54,380 nucleotides of DNA from an uncultured Erysipelotrichaceae bacterium (GTDB taxonomy: Bacteria > Bacillota_I > Bacilli_A > Erysipelotrichales > Erysipelotrichaceae): positions 1-54,380 of the forward strand of contig CANSQL010000013.1 of assembly GCA_947649125.1 (NCBI GenBank). The letters are read 5' to 3'. The notes beneath the pieces were generated by a model. That model was not told where the DNA came from, made no database searches, and saw nothing but the letters and a program-made list of their open reading frames with translations. The translations under genes and the position numbers were made by a program. Of the stretch, positions 8,701 to 17,107 are shown piece after piece (the first letter of the stretch is position 1; every line of letters begins with the position of its first letter).

Positions 8701-9185
8701 CCGATAAGGCACAAGAAGAAAAAAAGACGATCAAAAAAGCAAACGCAAAGGTAGATGCGTATATTCCTTCTGCCTTCGCCCCGCAGGATTATGAAAAAAT
8801 CAAGCTGTATCAACGAATTGATGATATTTCCACAAAGCGTGAGCTTATGAGCTTCGCTGAGGAAATCAAGGATAATTACGGTCATTTGCCTTCCGGCGTA
8901 CAGATGCTGCTGGAAAAGAAGCGCCTTGATATCTTGATTAATGAGCCGCATATTGAGGAATATAAGGAAACGAAGCAGGAAGCTGAGCTTTGTTTCACTC
9001 AGGAGTGGTCTGATAATATTGACGGCGTGATGCTGTTTGAAATGATGACGACACTGTGCAAGGACGCACTGATTCGTTATCGCAATCGCAAAATCACGAT
9101 GCGGATCCCGAAGGATCAGGATTGGCTGGCAATCGTGATTGAAATACTGGAACAGACAAAGCGCGATGATTTGATAAAGCATTAG
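5700..9185 (+). CDS. mfd: Transcription-repair coupling factor
   Basis: Mfd recognises RNA polymerase stalled at a lesion, pushes it off with its translocase and recruits UvrA. The 1161 residues are full length. The N-terminal UvrB-like region spans about 1-350. The CarD-like polymerase-interaction domain begins near 480 ([17 protein letters not shown]). The superfamily 2 helicase follows, with the Walker A motif [12 protein letters not shown] (about 640), the DEEQ box in VIDEEQRFG (about 740) and [12 protein letters not shown]. The second helicase lobe carries [15 protein letters not shown] and QIKGRVGRS. The C-terminal regulatory domain completes it. It overlaps pth by 4 nt and lies in the same unit. 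Nothing looks truncated. Confidence 0.97.
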   Translation: MKLLKRFYENPAVEAVLNKQPGLGNLSLIEEAVILAAAYQKQPQTMLIIKNNLYNAQRLYEKLTPLTKAQVLLFGVEESLRMEKIAASPEMRAAQMETMAALQNQKEPLICITHSAGAMRLLCDPKQFSAHTLKLKVNDTYDFEECKKRLYEAGYDFVSRVDRPLCYAARGGIIDVYSMNYDHPVRIEFFDDSIESIRFFDISTQRTVQTIDSVELIPAGEGLYSEAQLTEISEQAEAIMNENMKKLKGTAAQHLKMTVEQELIDLKAHRPNSGLYKYAALLKQHYTIIDYMDHPYIIFSAQEEIKQAISHIQEETIAYIQELSQEGLALQRFSLFADPFQEAMKHPHLMIAVFTDIKHPIASQIHMHTTADFDFTQIMNQLCKEAEKHTVLCAVDEKESKQLTDYFDDHKVPYSFYNNSFDKDSFNMKDFPASPGILITNSAFHEGFFALREKISVYTSKELFHKKERRSRYHNKFKDAEVLHDYLELEIGDYVVHHQYGVGKYMGIVNKEIDGIHKDFLNLVYKGDDVLLVPLEQFHFIRKFMSKEGAVPKLNKLGSGEWEKTKKKVSGKVAELADRLIALYSLREDHIGHAFAPDTPFQKQFEDDFAYELTQDQKRAVAEIKHDMEDRKPMDRLLCGDVGFGKTEVAIRAAFKAVTDNKQVAFLCPTTILSIQHYRTFSERFKNYPVRIAVLNRFVSPSDIKEIKKDLADGKIDILIGTHRILSKDICFKDLGFLVIDEEQRFGVEHKEKIKELRSGIDVLSMSATPIPRTLQMSLIGIRALSQLDTPPLNRIPVQTYVIEKDFRMIKEIIQRELARNGQVFYLYNNVSEIYQVAAKLKEKLPDINIAVAHGKMNREDIEDVMLQFTENEYQVLVCTTIIETGIDIPNANTIIVDQADRFGLAQLYQIKGRVGRSDRLAYAYLMYSPQKQLSELAMKRLKSIKEFTQLGSGYKIAMRDLTIRGAGDMLGPQQAGFIDTVGIDMYIEMLNSAIAQRKGTDKAQEEKKTIKKANAKVDAYIPSAFAPQDYEKIKLYQRIDDISTKRELMSFAEEIKDNYGHLPSGVQMLLEKKRLDILINEPHIEEYKETKQEAELCFTQEWSDNIDGVMLFEMMTTLCKDALIRYRNRKITMRIPKDQDWLAIVIEILEQTKRDDLIKH

Positions 9186-9324
9186 TGATATGTGAGGGGG
9201 ATAGAAATTCTCTTATTGCCTCTGATCTCTTTTATTATGTTAGTCCGTGTACTGTTTTCTCACTTATTCCTATTACCTCATCTTTTTATTAACTTTGACC
9301 GGGTTCATCACAATAACTTCTTTT

Positions 9325-9349
9325 ACCACATGCATAGCATGTGGTATTT
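9325..9349 (+). terminator. Intrinsic terminator downstream of mfd
   Basis: A 9-bp perfect stem ACCACATGC/GCATGTGGT with an ATA loop is followed by ATTTT. It lies 140 nt after the mfd stop and would end the pth-mfd transcript. Confidence 0.7.
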
Positions 9350-9527
9350 TCGTTGCAATAATAATTGCATCGGGCCGTTTCCTTTGAGCATCGGTAGATT
9401 CAATAGATTCATTCAAAATATATCTAACAATGTTGTTTAGAAAAACCTCATCATATCATTCAAGCAAGGAAAGAAGCTTCTTGTCAGATTGTGCGATTTT
9501 TTTATTTTTTTAAGTATCTGTCTTCGC

Positions 9528-9566
9528 AAAAAAAAAATCCTACCCCTCAATAAAGAGAGATAGGAT
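9528..9566 (-). terminator. Intrinsic terminator of the tail/lysis operon
   Basis: Read on the minus strand, an ATCCTA/TAGGAT stem directly follows the amidase stop codon and is followed by a run of ten T residues. It marks the 3' end of the minus-strand locus. Confidence 0.8.
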
Positions 9567-9571
9567 GCTTG

Positions 9572-10411
9572 TTATTTCAGTTTTTGATTTACTTTGTTCT
9601 GTACTGCCGCAGGGTCATACCCTGCTTTTTTCAAACGATCGATTCTGTCTTGTCCGTTTCCCCAATTACCTGCGATTACTTCATCGGCAAGCTGTGAGAT
9701 TGTCTTCGTCGGCTTAGGCATTGTTATCGGCCTTGATGTAACACCGCACAGTTCGTTTACTTTGGCTTGTACCGCGTTGTAGTCATATCCCGCAGCCTTC
9801 AACTTCTGTTTTCGAGTACTACCGTTGCCCCATTTACCTGCCAGCACTTCCTTCGCAATCTGTTCAACGGTTTTCTTGACTGCAGGCTTTGGCTTCGCTG
9901 TAGGCTTACTTGCCGGCTTGCTTCCGTCATACGCCTTTTGAACCATATCAAGGAATCGTTCCCATCCCTTGTCCATAGTACGATGCGGACAGCGTTTTTT
10001 ATCTGTCGCAAAATCATAATGGCGCTTTACCTTGGAAATCGGGATGTTATATTCTTTCATTTTCATAGCGATCAGCTCCGCAGCGTTTTGTTCGGCCTTA
10101 TCAAACTTCACACCGCCGCTTTTACTGAAGCAGATTTCAATCGCGATGCCTTTTCGATTTCCTGTGCCATACGCACCGTCACCTGTATGCCAAGCATTGC
10201 GGTTATCGAGAATTCCTTGGATAACCTCTTTATCATCCACTGCATAGTGGAACGATACTTCGTTATTATTTCTTGTCATGTAGGAAATTTCATTTCTTGC
10301 GCTTGCGTCGTTGGCGGTATTATGCACAACAATATACTCAGGCTTCATCGCATAAGGGCACTTGATATCCCATTTCTCTTTGGGCACTAGGCTTTGAAAA
10401 ATAGATAACAT
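9572..10411 (-). CDS. N-acetylmuramoyl-L-alanine amidase endolysin with two CW_7 repeats
   Basis: The 279-residue protein has an amidase_2 domain (about 20-150): YIVVHNTANDASARNEISYM, HYAVDDKEVIQ, AWHTGDG and HYDFATDKKRCPH supply the zinc-binding histidines and the conserved tail of the fold. A proline/lysine linker is followed by two similar repeats (about 183-221 and 237-275), each with IAKEVLAGKWGNG or LADEVIAGNWGNG and an AAGYDYNAVQ-like half. These match the CW_7 (Cpl-7 lysin) muropeptide-binding repeat. It cleaves the stem peptide from glycan strands and would lyse the cell to release tail particles once the holin opens the membrane. AAGGAGG lies upstream of the ATG. It is the last gene of the locus. 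Confidence 0.93.
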   Translation of the reverse strand: MLSIFQSLVPKEKWDIKCPYAMKPEYIVVHNTANDASARNEISYMTRNNNEVSFHYAVDDKEVIQGILDNRNAWHTGDGAYGTGNRKGIAIEICFSKSGGVKFDKAEQNAAELIAMKMKEYNIPISKVKRHYDFATDKKRCPHRTMDKGWERFLDMVQKAYDGSKPASKPTAKPKPAVKKTVEQIAKEVLAGKWGNGSTRKQKLKAAGYDYNAVQAKVNELCGVTSRPITMPKPTKTISQLADEVIAGNWGNGQDRIDRLKKAGYDPAAVQNKVNQKLK

Positions 10412-10427
10412 TTTATTTGTCCTCCTT

Positions 10428-10718
10428 TTATATAATCCTTAACGCATGAATTTCCTTGTCCATGCCTTCAATCATGCCGTTCCCGCCTAATCGCTTATAG
10501 GCCTCATACATCTCTACCCAATTTCTGAGCGCATAGGACGGAATGGCTTTCTTTTCCATATACTTATCGTGATACTCAATCAGCTTCACTCTCAACAGAC
10601 ACTTGGTTCCTTCGCTGTTGGCACTGCGGATCAGCTTTCCTTCTTTTAACAGCCATACGATATAACCTAATACGATAGGCAAAGCTATCGTATAGGTCGT
10701 CATCAGAAACTCGTTCAT
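10428..10718 (-). CDS. Small one-pass membrane protein of the lysis cassette
   Basis: The 96 residues contain one N-terminal membrane segment (about 7-25, YTIALPIVLGYIVWLLKEG) and a charged cytoplasmic part with LLRVKLIEYHDKYMEKK and YEAYKRLGGNGMIEGMDKEI. Proteins of this shape occur next to holins in Gram-positive phages. It could be a second holin component or antiholin; the exact role is unknown. The start has a GGAG site, and the gene lies 2 nt after the holin stop and 16 nt before the amidase. Confidence 0.75.
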   Translation of the reverse strand: MNEFLMTTYTIALPIVLGYIVWLLKEGKLIRSANSEGTKCLLRVKLIEYHDKYMEKKAIPSYALRNWVEMYEAYKRLGGNGMIEGMDKEIHALRII

Positions 10719-10720
10719 GA

Positions 10721-10954
10721 TTATCGCTCCGCTTCCGGAATACCGGCAAGCGATGTCAGCACGGACAACATTCCCGCAAGAACAGAGGCAGAAACAACCA
10801 TACCGACATTGACCTCTGACAGTAACGCTGCACAGCCGATCGTAGCTACCGCTGTCTGCGCCATTGTTTTAACAGCGCGTATCATAACTGCATACAGCCA
10901 TGTATGATTTTTTTTAAACTGACTCAGTTTACTGTTTCTCGTTGTTGTCTCCAT
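10721..10954 (-). CDS. Holin, r1t type
   Basis: The 77 residues carry a charged N-terminus, then two hydrophobic segments (about 27-48 and 50-70) around TAVATIGCAALLSEVNVGMVVSAS and LAGMLSVLTSLAGIPE. The alanine/glycine-rich two-segment layout and LTSLAGIPE end match the r1t holin family. It would form the membrane lesions that let the amidase reach the wall. A GGAGG site is 8 nt before the ATG. The start overlaps the end of the preceding glycosyltransferase-domain gene by 26 nt. Confidence 0.85.
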   Translation of the reverse strand: METTTRNSKLSQFKKNHTWLYAVMIRAVKTMAQTAVATIGCAALLSEVNVGMVVSASVLAGMLSVLTSLAGIPEAER

Positions 10955-12134
10955 TCGTTTGTCCTCCTTCTTGATAAGACTGTTCCCTTTCTTCTTCCAT
11001 TAGATAAGACATTTCAGGATTATATTTGAAAAAATCATTTAATTTCCGTTTGTATTCAGGATCGCAGGAGCCTCTTGTTAAGATTTTCTCTTTCCATTCC
11101 TCCCAGCTTTTGGTATAGTAATGCTCTATGACAAACAAGTCTTTATTGATGCTTTCATTTCTGTAGCATCGACCCTTGCTTTCATCATAATAGGCATAAT
11201 GTCGATGAAATCGATCGATTCGATTCACCTGTATGAAATTTTTCCAATAATACATTTCGTATTCATTGAATTTCTCGGTGAAGCGCTCTCTTACCGGTTT
11301 ATCCTCGTATGCTTCCTGTCCGTCGGCATTATACTCCTCCAAATAACCCCATACCTCTGTATAATCCTCGTAGCTCTTTAAAAAGCGATTCACATCGGTT
11401 TCACCGTTCGTAAAGCGCAGGAATTCATCAGAATCAGCAAATAAGCACCATCTGCATTGCTTCCCGTAGGCATCAAGAAAATGGTTATAGGCTTCTTCTT
11501 GAATATTTTCGTATGTATCCTGCCATTCAATTATCGTTATGTTGTTTTGAATATCTTTATCTAATGTGGTGATAACCTCACTCACTCTTTCTTTTTGACC
11601 GTTATCATAGATAAAAATATGGTGAAGGTTAAGCTTGTGATACCATTTCAACCATTCGCTCAAATATCTGTTTTCATCCTTGATCAGTAATACAACAGCG
11701 GAATAATATTGAAAATTCATCTGTGCTTCTTTTTCTTTATACTCCTTTGCGTAATAGCTGTAGATATCCTCTTGGTGTTGATTGCTTAACTGCTCGTATT
11801 CCTTTTCCAAGCGCTGCTTTTCCAAAAGCTTCTGTACAAGCTGTTCTCTTGCGAATTCTAAGGTTGAGCCGTTTTTGACAAGGTCAAAGAAATAATTCTG
11901 TTCATTGAAGCTGTTGAATTCGAACAGCTTGGCTTCCAATTCATCCATTGCTTTTTCATAATCACTCTTTTCTGACGAGACGATTTTCCCGTCGATGAAG
12001 TATTTATCAAGGTCCATAGCAGGAACCATCACATCATCAAGCAGAATGTCATCTTTGTATAGAGGGGTAGAGGACATAACCTTCGAATAAGAAATTATTC
12101 TGCGAGTTATTGGGTCGATTTCTATTTTTATCAT
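10929..12134 (-). CDS. Tail-locus protein with a GT92/GT2-like glycosyltransferase domain
   Basis: The 401 residues fall into two parts. Residues 1-140 resemble the small accessory proteins found after phage fibres (MIKIEIDPITRRIISYSK...) followed by a glutamate/lysine-rich coiled coil. Residues about 145-385 look like a glycosyltransferase of the GT92/DUF23 or GT2 type: SAVVLLIKDENRYLSEWLKW, IFIYDNGQKERV, then CRWCLFADSDEFLRF carrying the D-x-D metal site. Later come RFHRHY and VIEHYYTKSWEEWKEK, which resemble the end of this family. The gene follows fibre gene 2 and overlaps the holin. It may glycosylate the fibre or the cell's own receptor; that is inference. An AAGGAG site lies 8 nt before the start. 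The domain call is from motifs only. Confidence 0.78.
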   Translation of the reverse strand: MIKIEIDPITRRIISYSKVMSSTPLYKDDILLDDVMVPAMDLDKYFIDGKIVSSEKSDYEKAMDELEAKLFEFNSFNEQNYFFDLVKNGSTLEFAREQLVQKLLEKQRLEKEYEQLSNQHQEDIYSYYAKEYKEKEAQMNFQYYSAVVLLIKDENRYLSEWLKWYHKLNLHHIFIYDNGQKERVSEVITTLDKDIQNNITIIEWQDTYENIQEEAYNHFLDAYGKQCRWCLFADSDEFLRFTNGETDVNRFLKSYEDYTEVWGYLEEYNADGQEAYEDKPVRERFTEKFNEYEMYYWKNFIQVNRIDRFHRHYAYYDESKGRCYRNESINKDLFVIEHYYTKSWEEWKEKILTRGSCDPEYKRKLNDFFKYNPEMSYLMEEEREQSYQEGGQTNGDNNEKQ

Positions 12135-12147
12135 TTCTTATTTCTCC

Positions 12148-13620
12148 TTAATCCTTCGGCACAACCACAAATACATCACTGATGTAACAGTAATTGGCTT
12201 TAGCGCCATAGTTATGAGTAATTTGTAATGTATCATCGCTATTATTATCATTATATATAACGCATAACATAGATACATCAATTTTAGCTAAAGTCGATTC
12301 TGCAATTGAACCATATAATGTTTCATAAACATATGTTGCATTCATAGTGCCCCTCGAATAAACAATATCACCATAGCCGTTTAGATCATTATATATATTT
12401 ACAAATACCAACTTAGGACCTTCATAAGTACAAGAACTGTTTGCGGGTGTTCGGTGTATATTCAGACCTAAAGTTAAAACTCGCAAATTTCCACTGCTTG
12501 TATAATAATACCAATCAGGATCTATAGATATATTCACTTTGGTTAAATCTGTTCTTACATGTCCGCTCCATACGCGCTTTAAGCCACCGTTATTACTGCT
12601 TCCACTGCTCATTCCTTGTATTGCTTCATAAACCGCCTTGCTTTGAATCGGATTTGTAGAAGAAGCACTTAATGTGGATTCCACATCCGCAACATTTACC
12701 TTAGTATCCAACGCATATCTAACTCTGCTGTTTCGTGCCGGCGACGTAGACCCATAGCTTAACTGCTCATCTGAATTTTCTATCCAGCCTGCCCACAATC
12801 CTCTATTGGGATTCGGCCCGATAAACATATTCGTAAATTCCTTCATCTGCAGTTGGATACCGTCCTTGCCCCCCAAATCATTAATAACCTTTAGTGTACA
12901 ATAAATAGTATCCTTATCATACCTGACTACAGTCAGATAGGCGCCTAAAACATTACAATACCCCGATTCCGAGTCAGAATCCGGATTAATTGCCGGCGCA
13001 TCACCGGCATTGGCCATTGCCTCAGTTATTACATCCTTATCTACCGGATAAAAGCCTGTTTCAAGATTGAAAATCGTGGAATCTCCTAAGCTTGTCAGCA
13101 TTCGATTCGCTTTTTTATCAATTTTACCGTCAGCGATCTCTCTGATTTCATCCAGCATTGTCACCGTCGCATATGCACCGGGTGTAACATCAAGTGATAC
13201 CTGATCTGCATTTCCTACCGTGACATATAAATCAAAAATTGCGCTTGACGCTCCGACATTGTTATACGGCGGCATCCAAGCAGCCATTTTGGCACTCATT
13301 ACACCGTATAAAACCTCTGTATCTTCTGCGGTATCTTTCGCAAACAAACCCATTGTCTGCATATGATAACCAACCTCAAGCGCCTCATTTGTCACCGCAG
13401 CTTCAAGCTTGACCGCAATTTCATTGATTCGTGTTGTTTTACTGATTACAACACTTTGCTTCACATCAGCCAACGACACAAGCTCCTCTAATTGATCATC
13501 ATTATAAGCTTTATCAGAAATATCGAGTCTTGTGAAATTAATACTCCCGATGCCGCTGAGTGCCTTTGCCATTAAGGCTTGTCCCTGCTTGGTTATTACT
13601 ATATTTTTAAATTCTGCCAT
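12148..13620 (-). CDS. Tail fibre protein 2 (collar-fibre N-terminus, unique C-terminus)
   Basis: Of 490 residues, the first ~165 (MAEFKNIVITKQGQALMAKA ... SSAIFDLYVTVGNADQVS) are the DUF3751-type tail-collar fibre domain that fixes fibres to the baseplate. They are clearly homologous to fibre 1. The rest (about 170-490) is unrelated to fibre 1 and should hold the receptor-binding part. The nucleotides just before the start (GAAAGGCAGTGATAAA) are the same as before fibre 1, showing that the duplication included the ribosome site. It is separated from fibre 1 by a plus-strand metallopeptidase gene and a terminator, so it may belong to its own transcript with the glycosyltransferase, holin and amidase genes. 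Confidence 0.88.
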   Translation of the reverse strand: MAEFKNIVITKQGQALMAKALSGIGSINFTRLDISDKAYNDDQLEELVSLADVKQSVVISKTTRINEIAVKLEAAVTNEALEVGYHMQTMGLFAKDTAEDTEVLYGVMSAKMAAWMPPYNNVGASSAIFDLYVTVGNADQVSLDVTPGAYATVTMLDEIREIADGKIDKKANRMLTSLGDSTIFNLETGFYPVDKDVITEAMANAGDAPAINPDSDSESGYCNVLGAYLTVVRYDKDTIYCTLKVINDLGGKDGIQLQMKEFTNMFIGPNPNRGLWAGWIENSDEQLSYGSTSPARNSRVRYALDTKVNVADVESTLSASSTNPIQSKAVYEAIQGMSSGSSNNGGLKRVWSGHVRTDLTKVNISIDPDWYYYTSSGNLRVLTLGLNIHRTPANSSCTYEGPKLVFVNIYNDLNGYGDIVYSRGTMNATYVYETLYGSIAESTLAKIDVSMLCVIYNDNNSDDTLQITHNYGAKANYCYISDVFVVVPKD

Positions 13621-13764
13621 TTTATCACTGCCTTTCTATATATATTCAATATCATTTAACAGTACACTGATACTTCCATAATTTCTGTTTCCCAATCGCA
13701 TAACGAATAAACAAAGCTGCAGACATTCAAACCGATTTTTATTACCATTTTTTGGAATAATCAT

Positions 13765-13799
13765 TTAGACTTACATACATAATGTCATATAACATGTTA
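13765..13799 (+). promoter_or_regulatory. Promoter with palindromic site for the metallopeptidase gene
   Basis: TTAGAC (13765-13770), a 17 bp spacer and TATAAC (13788-13793) form a plausible promoter. The perfect palindrome TAACATGTTA (13790-13799) overlaps the -10 box and is a likely operator. Confidence 0.5.
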
Positions 13800-13825
13800 A
13801 AGTTATTACGTCGGGAGGTATCATT

Positions 13826-14254
13826 ATGAATTTTCATAAGGTCTATTGTTTAGTAAATGATAAGGTTGGGATGGATATCAACACTCTTTTAAAAGAATGT
13901 CATGCGGAAATCATAAGGGATGATGATATGATGCGTGGATTTGAAGCAAGAAGCATGGAGATAGACGGTGTATTGCTTATCTTTTTAAAAGAAGGCTTAC
14001 CTGAAGTAAGGGAGCATTATTTAATACTCCATGAAATCGGCCACTATTACTGCGGAAGCAGTGAGCGTTATGCCGATTTATTTGCCTGTCTTTATCTCAT
14101 TGAGAATCGCATCTGGGAAGCATGCTATTTCCATCAGTACTTGATGTGCAACGGCGTTGATCGTCATATTGCACATCGCGTAAATGACGATATTTATCGC
14201 TATAAGCTTACGGTCCAAGAGGAAATCGGATGGCGTGTACTGGAGCTGCAGTAA
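13826..14254 (+). CDS. ImmA/IrrE-type zinc metallopeptidase
   Basis: The 142 residues include the zinc motif in LILHEIGHYYCG (about 67-78, HExxH) and a downstream acidic stretch ERYADLFACLYLI (about 81-93), the arrangement of ImmA/IrrE (DUF955) peptidases. In ICEBs1 and phages such peptidases cleave an XRE repressor to start induction. The gene is the only plus-strand gene inside the minus-strand tail locus, placed between the two fibre genes, with its own promoter and a GGGAGG site before the ATG. No XRE gene is adjacent, but one sits at the head of the locus (26138-26359), which could be its target (inference). It looks like an inserted cargo or regulatory gene. Confidence 0.85.
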   Translation: MNFHKVYCLVNDKVGMDINTLLKECHAEIIRDDDMMRGFEARSMEIDGVLLIFLKEGLPEVREHYLILHEIGHYYCGSSERYADLFACLYLIENRIWEACYFHQYLMCNGVDRHIAHRVNDDIYRYKLTVQEEIGWRVLELQ

Positions 14255-14327
14255 CCGCTCATTCAGATTTTCAAAAGTAAGTATTACAAGCGATAACTAT
14301 TTCTGAACAAAAATTCAGCCCAAAATT

Positions 14328-14370
14328 AAAGAGCTGCTATTGTAATCTTATTACGATATACAGCTCTTTT
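14328..14370. terminator. Bidirectional terminator between the metallopeptidase gene and fibre gene 1
   Basis: A 9-bp perfect stem AAAGAGCTG (14328-14336) / CAGCTCTTT (14361-14369) has a run of T on the plus side and A residues before it that give T on the minus side. It can end both converging transcripts, so fibre 2 and the lysis genes probably need their own promoter or readthrough. Confidence 0.65.
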
Positions 14371-14399
14371 CAGCAATTATTCAGCACTTTCTAAGCCAT

Positions 14400-15419
14400 C
14401 TAGATATAATAATTTTCATCCATTAAATATTCAACCGCCTTCTTCACGGTCGTTGTGTAGGTCATAGGAATTTCAATCCAGATTTCAGCAACTTTACCGG
14501 GCGCATCACACTTCAACTTCATATTCTCATTGAAAATATGAAACATATTGAACGGCGATTCTGTTGAAAATTCTAATATCTTCAACCCCGGGTCTCTCGG
14601 ATGTACATAATAGTCAGCAGTTACATAATAAGGGTCTTCCTTATTAACAGACAATTGCATCGATAATGTCTGATTACTTAAACCTCTGACAATCAGTCTT
14701 GCACCGCCGCACTCTCTGATATAAATTTTGAATGTTCCTCGCATATGAGAGATGCTTGAGATAATAAGTGATGTTACCTCAGTGGCAGCATCGGCAGTAA
14801 CTGATACCCATTTTTTATTTTTTGCTTCATATATACCTGCGGCAATATTGGAATTCGTACACTCTGCATCAAACATATACTCTTTGCTGTAATAGTTTCT
14901 TTGGATGCTTCCGCCATCCTTATTCTGCAGCGCAATATCTCTGACATCCTCCAACATCGTGATCGTTGCGTAAGCGCCCGAATTAATTTCCACTGATACA
15001 TTCTCTGCATTTCCGACCGTCACATACAGATCAAACATCGCACTGGACACACCGATTCCGTTATATGCCGGCATCCACCCTGCTTTTTCCGCAATCATCA
15101 CCCCATACAACACTTCCTCATCGCCGTCCCCGTCGCTCGCATACAATCCGACCGTCTGCATATGATAGCCTGCAGCCAGCTCCTCATTCGTTATAACGGC
15201 CTCCAGCTTCACCGCCACCTCATTAACTTTAGAAACATGATTGATCGCCGTACTCTGTTTTACATCCGATACAGCGGTAAGTGCTTCCAGTTCCTCATCC
15301 GCATAAGTCTTATCCGAAACATCAAGCCTTGTAAATCTGATATTGCCTGAACCCGACAGGGCATTTGCCATCAAAGCCTGTCCCTGCTTGGTTATGATTA
15401 CACTTTTAAATTCTGCCAT
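14400..15419 (-). CDS. Tail fibre protein 1
   Basis: I place the start at MAEFKSVIITKQGQAL (15419), because the longer open frame runs into the upstream gene and the same start context exists at fibre 2; this gives 339 residues. The first ~165 residues are the DUF3751-type collar-fibre domain (FTRLDVSDKTYADEEL, GYHMQTVGLYAS, SSAMFDLYVTVGNAENVSVE), about two thirds identical to fibre 2. The C-terminal half is unrelated to fibre 2 and is presumably the receptor-binding part. It follows the XkdU-like gene directly, the normal place for fibres, and is the last gene before a terminator. Confidence 0.88.
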   Translation of the reverse strand: MAEFKSVIITKQGQALMANALSGSGNIRFTRLDVSDKTYADEELEALTAVSDVKQSTAINHVSKVNEVAVKLEAVITNEELAAGYHMQTVGLYASDGDGDEEVLYGVMIAEKAGWMPAYNGIGVSSAMFDLYVTVGNAENVSVEINSGAYATITMLEDVRDIALQNKDGGSIQRNYYSKEYMFDAECTNSNIAAGIYEAKNKKWVSVTADAATEVTSLIISSISHMRGTFKIYIRECGGARLIVRGLSNQTLSMQLSVNKEDPYYVTADYYVHPRDPGLKILEFSTESPFNMFHIFNENMKLKCDAPGKVAEIWIEIPMTYTTTVKKAVEYLMDENYYI

Positions 15420-15423
15420 TTTA

Positions 15424-16050
15424 TCACTGCCTTTCCTTCGTATCGATAATAAAAAGCGATGAAACCGCACCGCCGAAACCATGATTTCCTTCACAGCTGA
15501 ATCTCTCTTTAAAGTTATCCGAACAGATAAAGCGCTCGGTAAACGCACCGATTACCTTCATGCCGCACGCCCCCTTCGCACCCCAATCCATCTCATTAGA
15601 TAAATGCAGCACCAAATTACACGGAAGCATATAATCAATCACATGCTCCAGCTCCGCCATTTCATCACACGCCCTCAAATCAGTATGGATTTCCAACTCA
15701 TACTGCTTAAAGCGCTCCACAATTTGATAATTGTCCGCCCCGCAAATAAGCTCAAGCTTTTTCAGAAAAGTAGAATATGTATAGCTCTCCTGATCATTCC
15801 ATTTAGCCAATACCTTTTTTCTTCTGCTCTCCAAGGTCTCATTGGGAACCACCGCTATCCCCAACAGCTTTTCAAACCGCTTCAGGCCGTCAGAATCTGC
15901 CGTTAGGATAAATTGATTATTATCGATTTTATGCAGCTCATTCAACACTGCTTGAAGCACTTCAGCCTCAGCATCACCGATCAATCTCAGCGATACATAT
16001 TCCTGCATAAACTCAGGAAGATTCTTAATCAAATCAATCTCGCGCTTCAT
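15424..16050 (-). CDS. Baseplate wedge protein, DUF2313/XkdU (YmfQ) family
   Basis: I choose the start MKREIDLIKNLPEFMQEY (16050), which matches how this family begins; an upstream frame extension to 16086 lies inside the preceding gene. The 208 residues contain the family segments EVLQAVLNELHKIDNNQF, FEKLLGI and RRKKVLAKWN. In PBSX-like tails XkdU (the counterpart of Mu gp48/P2 gpI) joins the wedge to the fibres. The start overlaps the baseplate J gene by 17 nt and the gene ends 4 nt before fibre 1, so the order J, XkdU, fibre is the standard one. Confidence 0.85.
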   Translation of the reverse strand: MKREIDLIKNLPEFMQEYVSLRLIGDAEAEVLQAVLNELHKIDNNQFILTADSDGLKRFEKLLGIAVVPNETLESRRKKVLAKWNDQESYTYSTFLKKLELICGADNYQIVERFKQYELEIHTDLRACDEMAELEHVIDYMLPCNLVLHLSNEMDWGAKGACGMKVIGAFTERFICSDNFKERFSCEGNHGFGGAVSSLFIIDTKERQ

Positions 16051-17107
16051 TTTCAATCGATCCGAAAATCGGAATTTCAAACTCACTTAAATTCAGATTT
16101 TCTGCCTTTCTGTTGATTCTTGTTTCACCGATATCGATAATGCCGTCCACCGACAACAATCTTGTTTCGATTTGCGAGATACGAACTGTAAGAGCTTCAG
16201 AGGATGCCCATGTTTTACGAAGTGCCGATAAGTATTCCGCGATTAAGGCTGTGCATGCCTCAGATACCTGTTCAAATGTATATGACGGCTCCAGCAGCAT
16301 GCTTGTCGTAATATCCACAGTAACAGTTTCCGCTGTCTGCACCGTTACCACATGACCGATCGGAGCGATACCCGAACCGGTACCGTAAGGCATCGGATCG
16401 ACAGCACGCTTTACCGTCTCAACCAATGTACTGCTTGCCTTGTTGAACTGAGAATCGAGGATCGTCAACAGTACGGTACCGCCGCCGTTATACACCGGCT
16501 TTACCTTCGTTGCGCCGACCCCCGCAATACTGTTTGTTTTTTGAATATAATCCTTTTTATTGCCGCCGAAAATCCTTGTTTCAAAGGTTTGAAAATAACG
16601 CTTTCTGAGGCTCTCCGTATCCTCCTCGTCCTCGCCGGGAATCAACAGTTCACTCAGAGTCGCCCTTTCCAAACCGGGAATGTATTGAATCGGAATCAAG
16701 CTGCCGAAATACGAATTACCGATCGTACCGGCACTTTCACATTCCAGCTTATACGTGGTATCAGCGATCTTTTCAATCACGACATAATTCAAATCATCTA
16801 AAGAAAAGCGCGAACCGATCGCTACCTCAATATTAAATTCACCCTTTAATATTGCCTTTGTGGCTGCCTCAGGCACAATCCCTCGCTCCGCACAGCGGCG
16901 TATCAAATACTCTCTTGATGCACTGTCCGCAAACGTATCATTCATGATACCGTTCATTTCCATATACAAATTCATGATCTCTAAAGCCGCAGGCGCAAGG
17001 GCATCATAAATCACCGAACCCTCCCGTATATCTATTTCACTGTTTTTCTCCGCAACACGATTCAACATTCCTTCTAATATGCTTTCAAAGCTGTATTTTT
17101 CATACAT
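16034..17107 (-). CDS. Baseplate J-like protein (XkdT)
   Basis: The 357 residues match baseplate assembly protein J/gp47-type wedge proteins. Supporting segments are the N-terminal RVAEKNSEIDIREGSVIYDA, then ASREYLIRRCAERGI, IPGEDEEDTESLRKRYFQ and AGVGATKVKPVYNGGGTV. These are the usual conserved positions of the family in PBSX, P2 and C. difficile phage tails. The protein forms the baseplate ring that triggers sheath contraction. I use the ATG at 17107 rather than the TTG one codon upstream. It overlaps the neighbouring genes on both sides by a few bases, as expected for a tightly packed late operon. Confidence 0.92.
   Translation of the reverse strand: MYEKYSFESILEGMLNRVAEKNSEIDIREGSVIYDALAPAALEIMNLYMEMNGIMNDTFADSASREYLIRRCAERGIVPEAATKAILKGEFNIEVAIGSRFSLDDLNYVVIEKIADTTYKLECESAGTIGNSYFGSLIPIQYIPGLERATLSELLIPGEDEEDTESLRKRYFQTFETRIFGGNKKDYIQKTNSIAGVGATKVKPVYNGGGTVLLTILDSQFNKASSTLVETVKRAVDPMPYGTGSGIAPIGHVVTVQTAETVTVDITTSMLLEPSYTFEQVSEACTALIAEYLSALRKTWASSEALTVRISQIETRLLSVDGIIDIGETRINRKAENLNLSEFEIPIFGSIENEARD

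Larger units (their letters stand above)
9186..9571. other. Intergenic region between mfd and the tail locus, no supported gene
   Basis: An 82-codon frame (9192-9440) is open but has the wrong composition for a protein (many H, F, N and I residues), spans the terminator at 9325 and lacks a credible ribosome site, so I do not call it. The region otherwise holds two terminators, one for each converging transcription unit. Confidence 0.6.

Noticed and set aside
8529-9182. 217-codon minus-strand frame inside mfd
   Set aside because: It is a shadow of the well-supported mfd coding sequence.
9192-9440. 82-codon frame behind mfd
   Set aside because: It crosses the mfd terminator, has no ribosome site and an implausible composition.
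15420-15548. Extended N-terminus of fibre 1
   Set aside because: The 43 extra residues lie within the XkdU-like gene and are absent from the paralogous fibre 2.
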